Numbered from the stretch's first letter, positions 32,118 to 45,200 are shown. The stretch is 64,000 bases of DNA from Alnus glutinosa (GCF_958979055.1 NC_084888.1:32578804-32642803), one strand, 5' to 3'. Notes: generated by a model from the letters alone, not told the origin. A program made the numbers and translations.

Positions 32118-32898
32118 GTATGTCTGTCTCCCGCTCTCTCTATGAATCTATGATGTCTGTTACAATGTTGTCCCTTGTTCCTTGCAGTTAATTTCTCTCT
32201 AACTCTCTGTGTATCACTGTTATAATCTTAGATCTTTGGTTAACGGTTGACAAGTTAATTTTTTTGTTTTGTTCTTCTTCTTCTTCTTTCTTTCTTTTTT
32301 TTTTTTTTTTTTCCCGATCCCATGATCTGAATTTTCAGTTGTTGAATCTAAGATAATGTGAATTAAGGAATATGTTCATGCTGATCAGACACTTTAGTAA
32401 ATGGGCTTTTGAGAAGAAAAAAAACAAAAACAAAAACTTGAAAACTTTTATATCATTTTTGTCGGAGAAAAACTAAATGGGTATTGCAGGATTGTATCTA
32501 TAGTAAATTTTGGACCCAGATTTGATGGTTTTGTTGTATATGGATGTGCTAGATAATATATTTTTTTTGTAAAATGTGTTATATATGTTAAAACTGGGTT
32601 CTTTGTAGATGTTCTTATCATGAGGTTGTGTTTAAGATGACCAGGTCTGTTAGATTGGTGAATTTGGTGTAAGATTGTTTGATCAGATTCAAGTTTCACA
32701 AGATGTAGCCACAGAATTTGCAGACTGGATCTTGCTTTTGAAAAGCTTTTTTTTTATTATTATTATTATTATTATTTTTTTAATTTTATTTTTATAAGTA
32801 ATAAGTCAATCTCATTAAAAGCGTGTAGTTAGCTTTAACTTCTGGAATGGTTAGATTTTGAGATTCCTCTCGGGAACTATTTGAAGCTGATTTAGTGG

Positions 32899-32932
<34 letters not shown>

Positions 32933-33921
32933 GTTGGCAATATGAGCAAAAACAAGGTGTCTGTTATAGACATGAAAACTCCTTTTGGAATTATGAAGGA
33001 ATGCATGTTTACTTGTGTTTGTGGCTAATTTTCAATTTTTTTGAGATAGGGTTTAACTAATTTTACTGAAGATCACATTATGTTTAGTGGCCTTGCTAGT
33101 CTTGTCATGTCAATCCGATTCCAATTAATGCAGTTTTTTTGTCCCCTCTATATATTGAATGAATACTTCCAAGTTCAATGGCTTGCAAGCATTTTGATAA
33201 TTTCCTGCTGCTTTTGTATTTTTCTTTTCTTGTTACAGCTTATCTGTTCTGGGTTTTTTTTCTTCTTCATTTTACTGATTAGGAAAAGAACTTTATGATT
33301 CTTTGAAGATGGTGATTCACTAGTTATGCTGGTTCTGACTTTTACATAATCTCGATTAACTCATTGGGCCTAAATTATTTTATTATTTTTGGATATAATA
33401 TTACTGTGCACAATAATGATGAATAATATGGAATCAAAAAGAGAAAGAACATGAGAAAATCAAGACATGGATTTACGTGGTCTGACAATGTGCCTACATC
33501 CATAGGAGTGTGGCTATATTTTAGTATATGATTTAAGGTTACATCATAACATACTTATAAGAAAAATCTAATTTTATGGATGTATTTTGGAAAACCCCAA
33601 ATACCCTGTACCGTACTGCAATACTAGTGTTTTAGTATTACTCTTTATGCTTGAGAGAATATGAGCCACTTGTTCCAAAATGATAGTTTGTTATCTCAAT
33701 GTTGGACCTAATAGAAAGAGCGAGGGGGGTGGGGAGTAATTCTGGAAGGCATGCAATTATGAGGCATTGATAATCCTAACATGTTTTAAAAAGAATATGA
33801 GGCACCAATAGTTGGCCCTCATTTTTGAAGGTGATGACCCCATCTATAATCCCGTGGAAGCGTCTTGTTATTGTATTCTCAAGTATGAATTTTAGTTGCA
33901 TAATCCTATCTATATTTTCAG
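32118..33921 (+). other. Probable 5'UTR intron of the V-ATPase G gene
   Basis: CTCAAG|GTATGTCTG at 32117/32118 is a strong donor in a TC-rich leader, and TATATTTTCAG|TTCAGC at 33921/33922 is the acceptor, 24 bp before the start codon. The 1.8-kb interval has no coding similarity and carries a (TTA)n tract (about 32755-32778) and a (CT)n tract (32902-32929). Long leader introns often raise expression of plant housekeeping genes. No transcript supports the splice here. Confidence 0.5.
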
Positions 33922-33945
33922 TTCAGCTGCATTGGCAACTCGGGT

Positions 33946-35601
33946 ATGGGATCTAACAGGGTACAGAATGGAATTCAACAACTGCTGGGAGCTGAACAAG
34001 AGGCTCAGCACATTGTCAATGCAGCCAGAAATGGTAACTAATGTTTCCTTTTCTATATGAAATAATAATATGCTTGTACTTTTATGACTCCTGATATTTA
34101 GGTTTCTTTGAGATTGTTGCGTCAAGAATGCAGTAGTTAAGAAAGTATATTTATGCTGGTTGCTTCTCTGTTATATTGACATGGTTGCAGGTTTTCTACA
34201 ACGTACTCTACATTATGTTTCTCAATTTTTAGACCTATGGTTCTTGAATTTATCTCTCCTCAGGGGAAAAGAGTTAATGTTGTGTAGAGGGTTTAAAGTA
34301 TTCCAAAAAATCCTTTTCTTTGGGGGGGGGCGTCCATCTGTACAGGATTACTGACATGTTCTAGCTATGCAATTGATGGGAGAGAGTGGAGATTGGGCTG
34401 CTGATCACAGAGAAGGGCGAGGTAGTGATGATGTTCACCTGGCTCGGACTGAGTTCAAACTGGGAGTTTGTGAGTGGGCAGGATATTCCAAAGCATCTCA
34501 GAACTGAGTCTTGGAGGAATATCCTCTTTATGTATTGGGGCAATGAGTCTTTTCAAATATTAATTTTTGCATGAGGAAGATTTCTTCTAGAGTTAGATTG
34601 GCAAATAGTGTCATGCATTAGATTGTCAATTCTGTGAGGTTTCCATGTTTTGGCATTGGCATTAGAGTAAGATATGCTATCATGATCTGGTGGGCATTTA
34701 CACAAATGTGAACAATACAATGCAACCTTCACCTTAAGTAGTTGAGATTGGCTATATAAATCCTTTTTCATAAATTAGCACTATTTGGCTGCATATTCCT
34801 GTAAATTCATAGACAATAATGTTTATAATTTACTGGCTTGACCACTTCTTGTTCACTCTTGCTCATCTTTCCCATGCTTGGAATTGAACTCAAATCTCTC
34901 TATTCCTCTTTAAATGCTATAAGACCAACATTTGACATTGTTAAATGTCTATTACATTTTAATTTTAATTCTTTTGTGCTGAAACCTTTTTTTTTTTTTT
35001 TGGATGAACATGGAAGATGATGTGTGTTCGGGTTTAGTGCTGGATGCATGTACTGATTATACCCCCCTTTCTTTCTGTTTCTCCAGCTAAATTGGCCAGA
35101 TTAAAACAGGCCAAAGAAGAAGCTGAGAAGGAGATTGCTGAGTTTCGTGCTCAGATAGAACTTGAGTTTCAGAGAAAGGTTTCGGAGGTAAGTATTACAA
35201 TAAAGTAAGAGAAGATGTTGATGCAAATCCATTCACACGAGAGTAATATTACATCAAATTCAACAGTGATTTCAGTTCTTTGCTTCTAAATTTGATCCAA
35301 TATAAATCTCCAATTCATGTTGTTGTACGCTGGATTCTTTTGTTGCTTATCGCCTTTGACCAATGTGTGGGTGAACTTCAGAAATTCTAACGCATCTATG
35401 ATCTGTGTTTAGTGATATCAATGTGATAATTGGAGTTTCTTCGTGTACATCAAACAGAGCAGTGGGGATTCAGGTGCTAATGTAAAGCGACTTGAGCAAG
35501 AGACAGACGCAAAGATCCGTCACCTGAAGACACAGGCTGCAAGAATATCCTATGATGTTGTACAGATGCTTCTAAATTATGTGACCACTGTGAAGAACTA
35601 A
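33946..35601 (+). CDS. VHA-G: V-type proton ATPase subunit G (110 aa)
   Basis: Peripheral-stalk subunit of the vacuolar/endosomal H+-ATPase; it pairs with subunit E and ties the V1 catalytic head to the membrane part. Coding exons are 33946-34033, 35087-35187 and 35458-35601, all GT..AG, totalling 110 residues, the usual plant length. The product starts [20 protein letters not shown], has the conserved [20 protein letters not shown] helix, an acidic/basic coiled coil ([20 protein letters not shown]), and ends [19 protein letters not shown]. The short N-terminal QQLL..EQEAQ region is the most conserved part of the family. The reading frame is intact. An AATAAA lies about 150 bp after the stop and could be the polyadenylation signal. 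Several short open frames in the intron 34034-35086 are noise. Confidence 0.95.
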
Positions 35602-36067
35602 ATTCCTGAAAAGCTTGGCGGTTGCTTGGATAGTCCCTCTTTTGCTAGTACTTTACTATAAAAGTTGGAATTCTTCTGGCGGCAGTGACATTGTTTGTAT
35701 TTATGGCTCCCATACATATAACCTTTATTAGTTAATTATGTTCATTCAACAAAATAAATGATTCACTTTGTGCTATTTGATATCAGTGTTCAATGCTATA
35801 GATGTGCTATTTGCAACTCATGCATGCATCTAGTTTGCATGTTGGCTTATAGATGTGATTGTTGTGACATTTTGTGATGGCTTTGGCCACTAAAACCAGT
35901 GTTTGCTCGAATAGTAAATGGAGAAGAGAATCATTTTTAAATTCATAGAATTCAATGTTGAGGAATGGATACAATTGGCAAGGAATTTGATACTTTTCTT
36001 GAGGAAGCAGAATTAATGGTGCTTTAGGCAGGATAGGTTTTGCACCATTTGCCAAAAGTTGATCTCT

Positions 36068-39000
36068 CTAGGAGCGGAATAATAGGATATCCTGCAGAAT
36101 TTGCTCTGCCACTATACCACATGCAAATAGTCCCACTCCAAGGAGTACGGGCCTTGCTTTTGAAAATGCCTTTTGTTCTGTATCCTCAGCTTCTTTGTTA
36201 AGCATCATCCATGCCATTGCTGGTGGAAGAACTCCATAAAGCATTGTCATGCAGTAGCCCCCCTATTCCACATTAAAGCATGAAGAGTAAATATCCAAAC
36301 ATTCTTATAGACAACCGGCATCATGTCTAAGTTTTACTTTCTGATATTCCCCACTCCCTCTACTTACAGCAATGTCAGTGGCAGCTGAGAATGCATCTGG
36401 GACAGTAGTTGACACAAAAAGAGACGGAGTGACAGCCATTGCCATAGCTGTGAAGCTAGTTTTATTCCTTCCCCACCATGTTCTTAGCCCCAAAATATTG
36501 TTTGGTGTCTGCTATAGTTAAAGCACCATATGTAAGAATAAAGAATTGGTGGTGTGGTAACATGTGAAATGGAGAACCAGTTCACTTAAATCACCAAATA
36601 GTGAGCTCTTTATATAAAAGCTACCTGTAATTTTTTTGTCGAGGGAGACTGCCATGAGAAGTTGTTAAGTTGCTCCTTAAAGAATTCAGAGAAGCCCAGG
36701 AGCGTGCCAATTAGTGACGTTCCAATCGCCAGAAGGGAGAAAGCCTCTACCATAATTGACACCCCACTCCATTTTACCCTGAACAGAGGGAACAGTTGAG
36801 CTTGGGTTACTTGATGTTGGTGATAAATCGAATCAAGAGTTCAATGCAGAGAACAATGAGACAAAGCTAGGGCAGGCAAGGGATAATATTAAAATCTCCA
36901 GAGTAAGATGCATGTAATGTTTAGGGTATCCTTTCTACCTCACCGTCCTAGATGTTGTCTTCTCTGTCAATGTACATCTACCTTTTAGTCTCCCTAGCTT
37001 CCTCATAAGCTGGATATGAACTAAGTTAAAAAGGGTATCCTTTATTGATACCCAAACAGTCCACTATGGACCGCTACAACCAACTTCGCTGGCATCTTTT
37101 CCAATCGTCTTCTCCGCCTTCGAGGATCCCATATGGGGCTGTGGTTGGATTGCTGTCAAGATTGGATTTTCTTTTTGGTCTTTCATATTTTGATTTATGT
37201 AATTTTCTGTGTTTTGTATTTGTGATGTTTGTTTGTATTTGTTCTTACTCATCTAAAAAGAGAGACAATGTAATGTAAGACATCCAACCTACATCTTTCC
37301 AAGAAAACTCTCACTGTCCCCCATAAGCGGAATTAGGCATTTCTAGCTTGAACTCCAGCCACTATAAAGTTAGATTTAGTCATTTTTCAAGAAACTAGAA
37401 CTAAATTTTAGAGTTTTAATTATATACATGAACTCTTCTCAGTAACAGTAGCATGAAATTTGTGTTCTATTAATAGGTTTATTTGATGGTAATACACTTT
37501 TCAGAGATTACCTCATGAGCAATTCAACAGGATCAACAACTTGGTCAGCCTGGGCTGAGAGTCCAATTGCTACTGCATCCCAAACAAGCAATGCCAGCAA
37601 TGGAACAAGACTACCAAGCAAAACTGAAGTCCTTATGCGTGTAAGATCACCACCCAAATAAGCACAAAGTACTGCAGTAAAATTGGGCATCATGAACGAG
37701 CAAACATTCTTTTCCTTGCTGAATTAAACCAAGTGAAACTTCAACAAGATTGTCTTTACCAGGTGTCAGATCATGATATACCAAAGAAAAAATCATAATA
37801 GGAATTGCAGCTGGAACTTTTCCCCAATCACCACCTTCCCCCAATCCCGACCACCCTCCATAGACAACTGCTAGCACCTCAATTGCTAGAAGCAGACCTG
37901 CGTATCAGGAAAATGAGGATGTTACCAATCAAAGAAAATGAGCCATATACATGGAAGCTTCCAAAACTATTAAGATTTTCCAAGACCATATCTGACTCAA
38001 TTGTATCATGCAGGTGTTACAATCCTTAAGTGTCTCATATGCTTTAAGTACAATCTTAACCATGCGTATATAAGTTGTTGGGCACCCGCTCCATGCAAGC
38101 CGGTTTTCAAATGCGAGTTCTACTCAAAGTTTGTATTATTTGGTATCAGTGCTATCTACCACGTCGAGTATGGGATCAAACACAGCTCGTCGAGTATGAA
38201 ATCGTATGGATTGTGGCTTTGTAGTTGAGTCACGGAGGGGACAACCTATAGGGCTATAGGCTGGATTAAAATGTCTTAGTACCATGCATGTATGGACATA
38301 ATATTAAGTGATTGAATACTGATAAGTGAGTGGAGCAGCCAAAAGAAAAAGGGTTACCATTAGGTCAGTGTCGATAGAGTGGGCCGCCGTGAATATCAGT
38401 TGGGGAGTGTAGTAGTATGTTTTTATCCCAAGTGTTCCACATGACTTTCAATGGTGAGTTCTATCCAAGATTTGTATCGCTATGATTCAACAATTCAAAA
38501 GGTACACACAAAATATATATATATAGACACACATGTGAACATTGCAACAAAGAAAAATTAGACCAAATAAATACCCAGCATCGAAGTAGTAAGCCATTGA
38601 TTCACTTGATCAGTGGCACGTGTCCCGCCGATGGCGATGAGCATGGTGAAGAGTGCAGTGAAGAAGCAGCCTGAAACAGAGGCTGGAAGATTGATCAAAT
38701 GGAAAAGGATCTCTCCAGACTTGGAACTATATGCAATCATGGAAGTGTAGCCCAAGAAAACATAGGTGGCTGTGGCAAGAGTTCCACCCCAGTCTCCTAG
38801 AGTCTCTTGGGCCATGGTCCTGATAGAAATGACCTCTAAGTCTTTGTCTTCCTTCCTCTTTCCCTTCTTTTTCCGCAGAGCCACATTGATTTCCACAAGC
38901 AGAAGTGCTTCAATTAAGAGAAATGCCCAACATATCACCAGTGAAATTGATCCTGGAACTATTCCCTGCAATGTTAATGGCGTTAATCGTTAGAATATTA

Positions 39001-39646
39001 ATTTAAATGATTAAGTTTACCTTTACTCTCATCTTAAGCTTTTGAGATAAATAGTAATTTAACATGATATTTGAGCAAAGGTTCTCATTTTAATTAAATG
39101 TTTAACGTGTTGGCTTTACTTATTAAGGGAGAGTTTAATCTCACAAGTGAAATGAATGTTAGAATATTAATTTAAATGATTAAGAGAGAAAGGGAGTTTG
39201 AGAGTACTGCAGGGGAAGCCTTCTGTGGCAGTGCAAGTATTCCTGAACCAATACTGGTGCCAATAACGAGAGCAACAGCTCCAGCTATGGTTCCCTTCTT
39301 CTTGGCTACTTTGGCAGGTTCTTCTCTGAATTGTATGAAAATTTTCTTCGTCTTTTTAGCAGAAGTTTTCCTAGTAAATTGTGAACTTTGCTCTTGCGGC
39401 TGGTGGCAGAAACAAGTGCAGTAGCTGCTGCTGGGAACAAGTGGAAGCAATCATATGATATCGAGATGATGAGAAGGGAATTGATGAGTGAAATAAGAGA
39501 AGGGAGTTATATGTATCATACATCCTGGATTTGAAGCGAATTCTTGTGTTCCTTAGATGAGTTCTTGCCCATGATGGACTTGTTTTTGCATTTCTATGGA
39601 GTTTGGGATGCAGAGAGGAAGATGAAGGCAGGCGCTGTGAATCCAT
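36068..39646 (-). CDS. Tryptophan/tyrosine permease family protein, eight exons, 508 aa
   Basis: Member of the aromatic amino acid permease fold (PF03222-type), probably a plastid envelope carrier in plants, substrate unknown. Exons on the minus strand: 39646-39522, 39430-39208, 38965-38575, 37897-37760, 37671-37512, 36778-36625, 36508-36368 and 36262-36068. All junctions are GT..AG and phases close on one frame of 508 codons plus stop. The N-terminus is Ser/Arg-rich without acidic residues (a transit-peptide style), then KKKGTIAGAVALVIGTSIGS opens the transporter core with GILALPQKASPA. Further hydrophobic segments include GSISLVICWAFLLIEALLLV, a basic loop RKKKGKRKEDKD, VLCAYLGGDLTRIRTSVLLG, ADQVVDPVELLM, VEAFSLLAIGTSLIGTLLGF and the tail ARPVLLGVGLFACGIVAEQI, about 11 membrane spans. 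Exon 1 to exon 2 joining is the least certain step (91-bp intron). It is convergent with the V-ATPase gene, 466 bp stop to stop. Confidence 0.88.
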
Positions 39647-39793
39647 GAGGGAGATAAGAAGAAATGAGTGGAGTGTGAATTAATGCAGGTGCCCAAATAT
39701 CTTGGAAGTGGCTTTTACTGTAGAGCATAGAACATGAAAAGTGTTTGGTCCACAAGAATATTCCTAATGGTTATAACTGTCCTTATGCATGGT

Positions 39794-39804
<11 letters not shown>

Positions 39805-39841
<37 letters not shown>

Positions 39842-39848
39842 TATTATA
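39805..39848 (+). repeat. (TTA)n microsatellite
   Basis: A T run followed by about 12 ATT units, upstream (minus sense) of the permease gene, which starts at 39646; it may lie in that promoter. Confidence 0.85.
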
Positions 39849-39963
39849 ATTTAATTTAAAAAAATGTTTTCAAAGAAACGTATGAGAAAAGAATAATAAA
39901 AAAAAAATGGAAAAATAATAATGAAAAAAAGTAAATGTAAAAAAGGTGTAAAATGAAAATAGC

Positions 39964-40487
39964 TGTTGGGAAATATTCTCAATAATTAATAAATAAGCTT
40001 ATTTGATTCCTACATGATCATTTATTTATATTAATCCTGAAAAAGCAGTTACATTATGAGATTAAGGTTAAGGCTCATCAAGAAATAAAAGCGAAGGCCC
40101 GTCAAGAAGTAAAGGCTGAAGCTCATCAAGCATTTCACAAGAAATAAGAATTATCTCGAGAGCATCAAATCCCGAGATACTTGGACTGCTCGAATTCTGG
40201 GTAGACCGAGAAGAAATCTCGAAGTCAGGGAATCAGTTCTCACTTTATCCAAATTAAACAGTTGAAGTCCTACTTATAAATAGGTACACGCCACCGAGTA
40301 TTCTTCAGATGATTAATTGATTAAAAAGAGTTGATATAAATTCTCTCCAAAGACTGACTTAAGCATCGAAATAGGGCTGGGCACCCCTAGTCAAGTTCTT
40401 TTGCGGATATTTATTGTTTTACAAGATTAATGGAAGGACTTTGTTAAAGCTTGTGCCACCATACCTGAAACTGTTTTAACAATAACA
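39964..40487 (+). mobile_element. Solo LTR of a Ty3/gypsy-like retrotransposon
   Basis: Begins TGTTGGGAAATATTC and ends near TTTTAACAATAACA, matching TGTT..AACA LTR termini. Inside it has the leader-type block TATAAATAGGTACACGCC, then ACTGACTTAAGCATCG and GGGCTGGGCACCCCTAGTCA, a pattern I associate with gypsy LTR R/U5 regions in plants. No primer-binding site, second LTR or coding sequence is next to it, and no matching 5-bp flanks were found, so an old solo LTR or fragment is likely. Confidence 0.6.
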
Positions 40488-40960
40488 ATTATTCATAATT
40501 TAAGTTTCTCTTTTCGAAAACCATGTACACATTGTAAAATCCAAATTCCCAAAAAATAGTACAAAATAATGAGTACAAAGACCATTTGAGAAAAAGAAAA
40601 AACGAGATACATAAAATTTTAAGGAAAATAAAATAGACTAGACCGAAGTTACTAAATGCATTTGCAGGGAAAATGAGGTTATTAAGTGAATATACCTTAT
40701 GGAGTTAACTCATAATTTATTCGAAAAGTTTAAATTTATAATAAATAAATAAATAAATTTATCTATTTAATCAATACTTAAATACTCAAATTAAATAAAT
40801 ATAGACTAAAAAAGGTGGTGCAAGGGGAATTCTGCTTCATCCTAAGTCAGTTAATGGTTGTTAATTAAGCTTGACAAACAAACAAAAAAAAATTGAAATT
40901 AGTTAAACACAGGCTTCAACCAAATCGACTAGATCAGTCCAACCTTTGTAAATGTGACGA

Positions 40961-40996
<36 letters not shown>

Positions 40997-42030
40997 CAAA
41001 ATAGAATCATTACAGTGGAATGACGATTAGTCATTAAGCCAACTCAATGTACACATCCTATAATATGTACTTAACACATCAAAGATAATAAACTATGCAA
41101 TAGAAACTATTAAAGGGCACTGCACAAGATATTTATATCTTGAATGCAAGTTCAAGCTCGCAAAGCATGTCAATGGAGGTTGAAAAGGATTGGGTTCAAA
41201 TGTCATGCGGGTCTGGTTTGACCCACCAACAATCTAAATTAGTAGCTTCGATTTCATGGGGATCAACCAATCCCATGCTAAACCTCCATCAATTTTAGTT
41301 GATTAATATATTCTTAGTAGGAAGGATTACTAAGGGTTACCCTTTTGGCAACATTTTTGTTAAAGATATTTGGTGGACAACTTTTTGGACGCCGAATTGG
41401 TGACGGTTTTCTCGTAAAATAAGGGATAAAGTCATCGAAAACTGCTGGTTTTGGAATACTGAAAGAGTCTTCGATGCTTAAATCAATAAATGAGAAATTG
41501 TACGTTCTTAGAGATATGTCTCTTTTTATAGGAAATTTTATAGGATGACCTCACAAATACTTGCTATGTGATAAGCCCTCTAATTATTTTTCATGTAGAA
41601 ACTACTTGAGTGGGTGGTAATTATTTATCATTTCACCAATTTTCAAAAGTCATTTTCGTTTCTCAAACTTAAAAAACTCTTTCAAATTCATAATTCAAAG
41701 TTTCAAACAGACTTTTAGGAGAAACAATTTTTTTTTTTTTTTAAGGGAATTTATGGCCACCACACTAGCCCAAGCCCAATTATAGTCTAGCTGAGGGCTT
41801 GAGACCCAATTGAGTGGGAGTATTTTGTTTGTGGTCTAATGGGCTATCAACTGGGCCTATACCATTGTGTATTTATTTCACTGTCTTCCTGAAAATCGAA
41901 CCTTAAAGTTTAATATCGTTTATATATAACAATGTATTAAACTCAATATAACAATGAATTGAAAGACCATTCTATAATTCAATTTATTAAACTGACATGT
42001 GTTTAAAGTGCAAGTAATTTTTTTTTCCTC
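40488..42030. other. Intergenic, no gene recognised
   Basis: AT-rich, with a poly(T) tract at 40963-40990. No coding similarity on either strand. Confidence 0.5.
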
Positions 42031-42038
42031 ATGTTCAT

Positions 42039-42137
42039 GATCCGACAGTAGAAGAGGCTGTGGCTCTTTGGCAGGCAGTCAGTCTTTGTAGTGAGATGGG
42101 CTTCTTTGAAGTGGAGTTTGAAGGCGGCTATGAATAA
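42039..42137 (+). pseudogene. Short RNase H-like (RVT_3) fragment
   Basis: The + frame reads DPTVEEAVALWQAVSLCSEM then GFFEVEFEGGYE and a stop. This matches the E-A-x-A-x-x-x-A-V-x-L helix and the V-x-F-E-G-D strand of plant LINE-type RNase H-like domains, with the Asp of EGD replaced by Gly. The fragment is 33 codons with no further domain, so it is a dead remnant. Confidence 0.5.
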
Positions 42138-42344
42138 AGAGAGCCCATGCTCTCTTTTTATTTTTTTATTTTTTTGTGTGTGTGTGTAAAGTCTTTGTGA
42201 TATTAACGTGAGATAGTGGGAAAAATATTCTGTACCAAATTAGAAGAAAACATGTGACACATACCTTAGAGATCTTAATCTTTTCTATTTAGTATTTACT
42301 TTATTATTATTATTTAGAAAGGCAATGAAACAGAGACGTGGGCA

Positions 42345-42670
42345 AGAGGACTATTTGTGATGGTCCAAGTGGGGAAATCATATGAAACATGAATAACATT
42401 GATATATCATATATAGTACATACGTGGCTCTGTTATAAACAATAATAATAATAATAATAATGAGAAAATTGATTTGGTTCACGAAAGAGACAACCAATTC
42501 TTAGAAGCAAGGATTCAATATGTCTTTATATCAATTCAATCTCAACTTGGGCTTCCATTTTCTATTACAATTTGAGTTATTCTGAGATTTGGTGCACTCT
42601 TGAATTCAATCTCATCATGGGCATCCATTTTCTATAACAAATTGTGTAATTCCAAGATAAGAACATCAAG
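42345..42670 (+). repeat. Old direct repeat, copy 1 (partner 44870-45200)
   Basis: Shared ordered words with 44870-45200: GTCCAAGTGGGGAA and GTCCAAGGGGGGGA, AAGAATAACATT-like, ATTGATTTGGTTCACGAAAG and TTTGGTTCACGAAAGAG, CAATCTCAACTTGGGCTTC and CAATCTCGACTTGGGCTTC, GGGCATCCATTTTC-like. It is much diverged, so an old local duplication; weaker similarity may extend to about 43700/46100. Confidence 0.6.
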
Positions 42671-44019
42671 ATTGCTTTAAAACATTCTTATTCTACACTA
42701 TCTTTTTTTTTAATGTTAAAGATAATATTTGTAATATGACAACCATCTTACATATTAATGTAACAATCCACCTTTTATGAAAATAAGTGTTATATCCGTG
42801 ACTAATGTGATAAGTGTTACGTGAATTACTAAACCAATTTACAAATTTGGTAAGTGTAATATGAAATGTCATGTAGCAATTTACATTTTAATGGTTGACG
42901 TATTAAGTGTCACGTAAACTGTCACGTCAATTTGTAAGAAATTAATCTAGGAGAGCTTAAGAGATTCGCTGATTGATGTCTCTGCTTTCCGAAACTCAGG
43001 TTTTCCATTGGATTGGTGATGGGGGCTTTCCATCTCGGAGGCTCATTGGCTTTTAATCTTTTCAATGCGTTCTCTCTTAAATTATTGATGTCCTCGTTAG
43101 GGTCAACAATCTAGGAAAGATGCTAACCACACATGTAATATAACTTAAAAAAGACTAATTAAGTTGTAATTTGAGTTTTCTAAAATCGTTTATTAGGCTT
43201 AGTCTCAAATCTCATTTGGTAGAGAACTAATGTAAGACTTTACACTCGTGAACTTTTTTGTAATCCACCAATTTTATGTGTGCTAATCATCTTTCTAACG
43301 TGAGACTGAAATATTATAGTTGGCCTACGCACAATCTTGCAAGATGAGCCACCTTTATTTCAAAAGTAAAACATTTTCATTGTGTCTATGTCCTTTGTAA
43401 TGGTTGTCCTATTATTGATGTTAATCCTCCTTAATTGTTCTTGTTTTTGTTTTCTTTTTCTTGTTTGTTCCTTTGGTTATTGTTCCTTAGACCTTAATCA
43501 TTCCATTACTTACGAAAAGTGGGTTCAAGTTTGTGGGAGAATACAGCACATACCCCACATTTAATTACAACAATTCCTTTAAGCAAAGAATTACTCTCTC
43601 AAATTAAACAGCTAACAAGTAATCTAATGGGCTTATTATAGCTGCAGCGAGCCACAAAATGAGCTTGGCCGGTTAGCCGGAGAATAGTGATAAGGGGGAG
43701 GATGTGAAAGGACGATGGCGTTTTGGATGACAATGATGAGGAAATGAGACTGACTCAGAAAACATGGCTCCTTTTGTCCACCTTCGTCTGAAATGGAGAG
43801 GAGCTGGTTAGCGGTTAGTTATAAAACAATAATAAAATTATCATTTTAATTTTTTAGACAATATCCGTTTAATTTGAAATGAAGAGAATCCTATTCCTGG
43901 ATCGTCCCATTTCTTGCTCACAAATTGCCAACACACGCTAACACCCTGCACGTCCATCTACCTATTACACTGCTATTTTTTTTATTATTATTAGGGAAAA
44001 CTTCACTTCTAACTCCTGA
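42671..44019. other. Intergenic, no gene recognised
   Basis: AT-rich. The open frame at 43382-43564 has hydrophobic content but no recognisable family, and nothing around it looks like a gene. Confidence 0.5.
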
Positions 44020-44400
44020 TCTTTCTCCGCTTTTGAAAAAATGTACCTAAACAATAAAAAGAATTATTTTAGTGTATCTATCTTCCAATTTATTTTCAAT
44101 TTCAATTATCCCTTAGAATTTTTCGTTAAATCATGTCAAAATTTTCAAAATACCCCTCTTTTTTTTTAGGAAAAGATAAGAAAAGAAAATGTTATGATTT
44201 AGGTATTTGTCAGAATTTAACGGAATTTGCAAGAATACTCATGCCAGAACCTTTGAAAAATTTTATAATTTTTTTCAAAAAAAACACACATGGGCATTTT
44301 GGAATTTTGATAGGGTTTAACGGAAAATTCTAACAAATTGTTAAAATTGAAATATAGATACTTTAAATTGACACTTTTTAAAATTTGGATACATTTTTTC
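44020..44400. repeat. Dispersed AT-rich element (relative at 62160-62490)
   Basis: Ordered words shared with 62160-62490: AAATACCYCTCT-like, AGGAAAA, GATTTAGG, GTCAGAATTTAACGGAATTT, ATACTCATGCC, a run of A/T, ACACATGGGCATTTT or ACATAGGTATTTT, GGGTTTAACGG-like and CTAACAAATTGTT-like. It lies directly beside the family A MITE. Confidence 0.55.
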
Positions 44401-44401
44401 A

Positions 44402-44592
44402 AAGAATAATGATTCAATGCCACCCAAATATACAACTTTTTACCACCTTGCTTATGTGGCAAGGTGGTCCCCCACTACTTTTTGATTTTTTTTTTATTTT
44501 TTAAAAATAAATTAAGGTGGGGGACCATCTTGCCACATAGACAAGGTGGTGAAAAGTTGTATATTTAGGTGGTAGTGAATTATTACTCTTTT
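44402..44592. mobile_element. MITE family A, uninterrupted copy
   Basis: The left arm AAGAATAATGATTCAATGCC, then TACCACCTTGCTTATGTGGC and AAGGTGGTCCCCC, is mirrored by GGGGGACCATCTTGCCACAT and GGTGGTAGTGAATTATTACT on the right. It is about 190 bp and matches the outer arms of 16067-16562, showing what that copy looked like before other elements entered it. Confidence 0.85.
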
Positions 44593-44869
44593 TCAAAAGT
44601 GATCAAGATGCCACTTCCCCTACTGGTAAATCTTTTCATGGTAAAAATATATCAAAATTATGTTTGTTAGCAGGTGTCGGTTTTTTTTTTTTTTTTTTTT
44701 TTTTTTCTATTTTATTCTCAGTTAAAAATATTCACAAACAACTCAAAATATAAAATATTGTTCAAAACATAAAATTTGTTTCCATATTTATGTCATATTA
44801 AAATACTTTCGTTAACAAAATAAAGAAATAAAAATAAAAATCCATTATCAAACATAAAGCAGATTATTT

Positions 44870-45200
44870 GAGATAGTCCAAGGGGGGGAATGATAAGAAA
44901 CAAGAATAACATTCATAGTACATCCCTCTTTATCCAAAAGAAAATTATGAGGAAATTGATTTGGACGATTTGGTTCACGAAAGAGAAGACCAATTGGCTC
45001 ATCTCACTAAATATCTCCATTAAATAAACGATTTAGAGGAAAATGATGAGGGCGTCATTCATTCATCACGGGTCTTCCAGTCAATTCAATCTCGACTTGG
45101 GCTTCACGCCAGGCCTTAATGCATTCTTCACTTCAAACTCAACTTGGCCATCCATTTTCCACAAGGAATTGAGTACTTCCCAGATTAGCTCATCACTATA
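44870..45200 (+). repeat. Old direct repeat, copy 2 (partner 42345-42670)
   Basis: See copy 1; it shares GGTTCACGAAAGAGAAGACC and CAATCTCGACTTGGGCTTCA. Confidence 0.6.

Noticed and set aside
34160..34574. ORFs between the first two coding exons of V-ATPase G
   Set aside because: Intronic, no similarity, and the G subunit exons splice cleanly across them.
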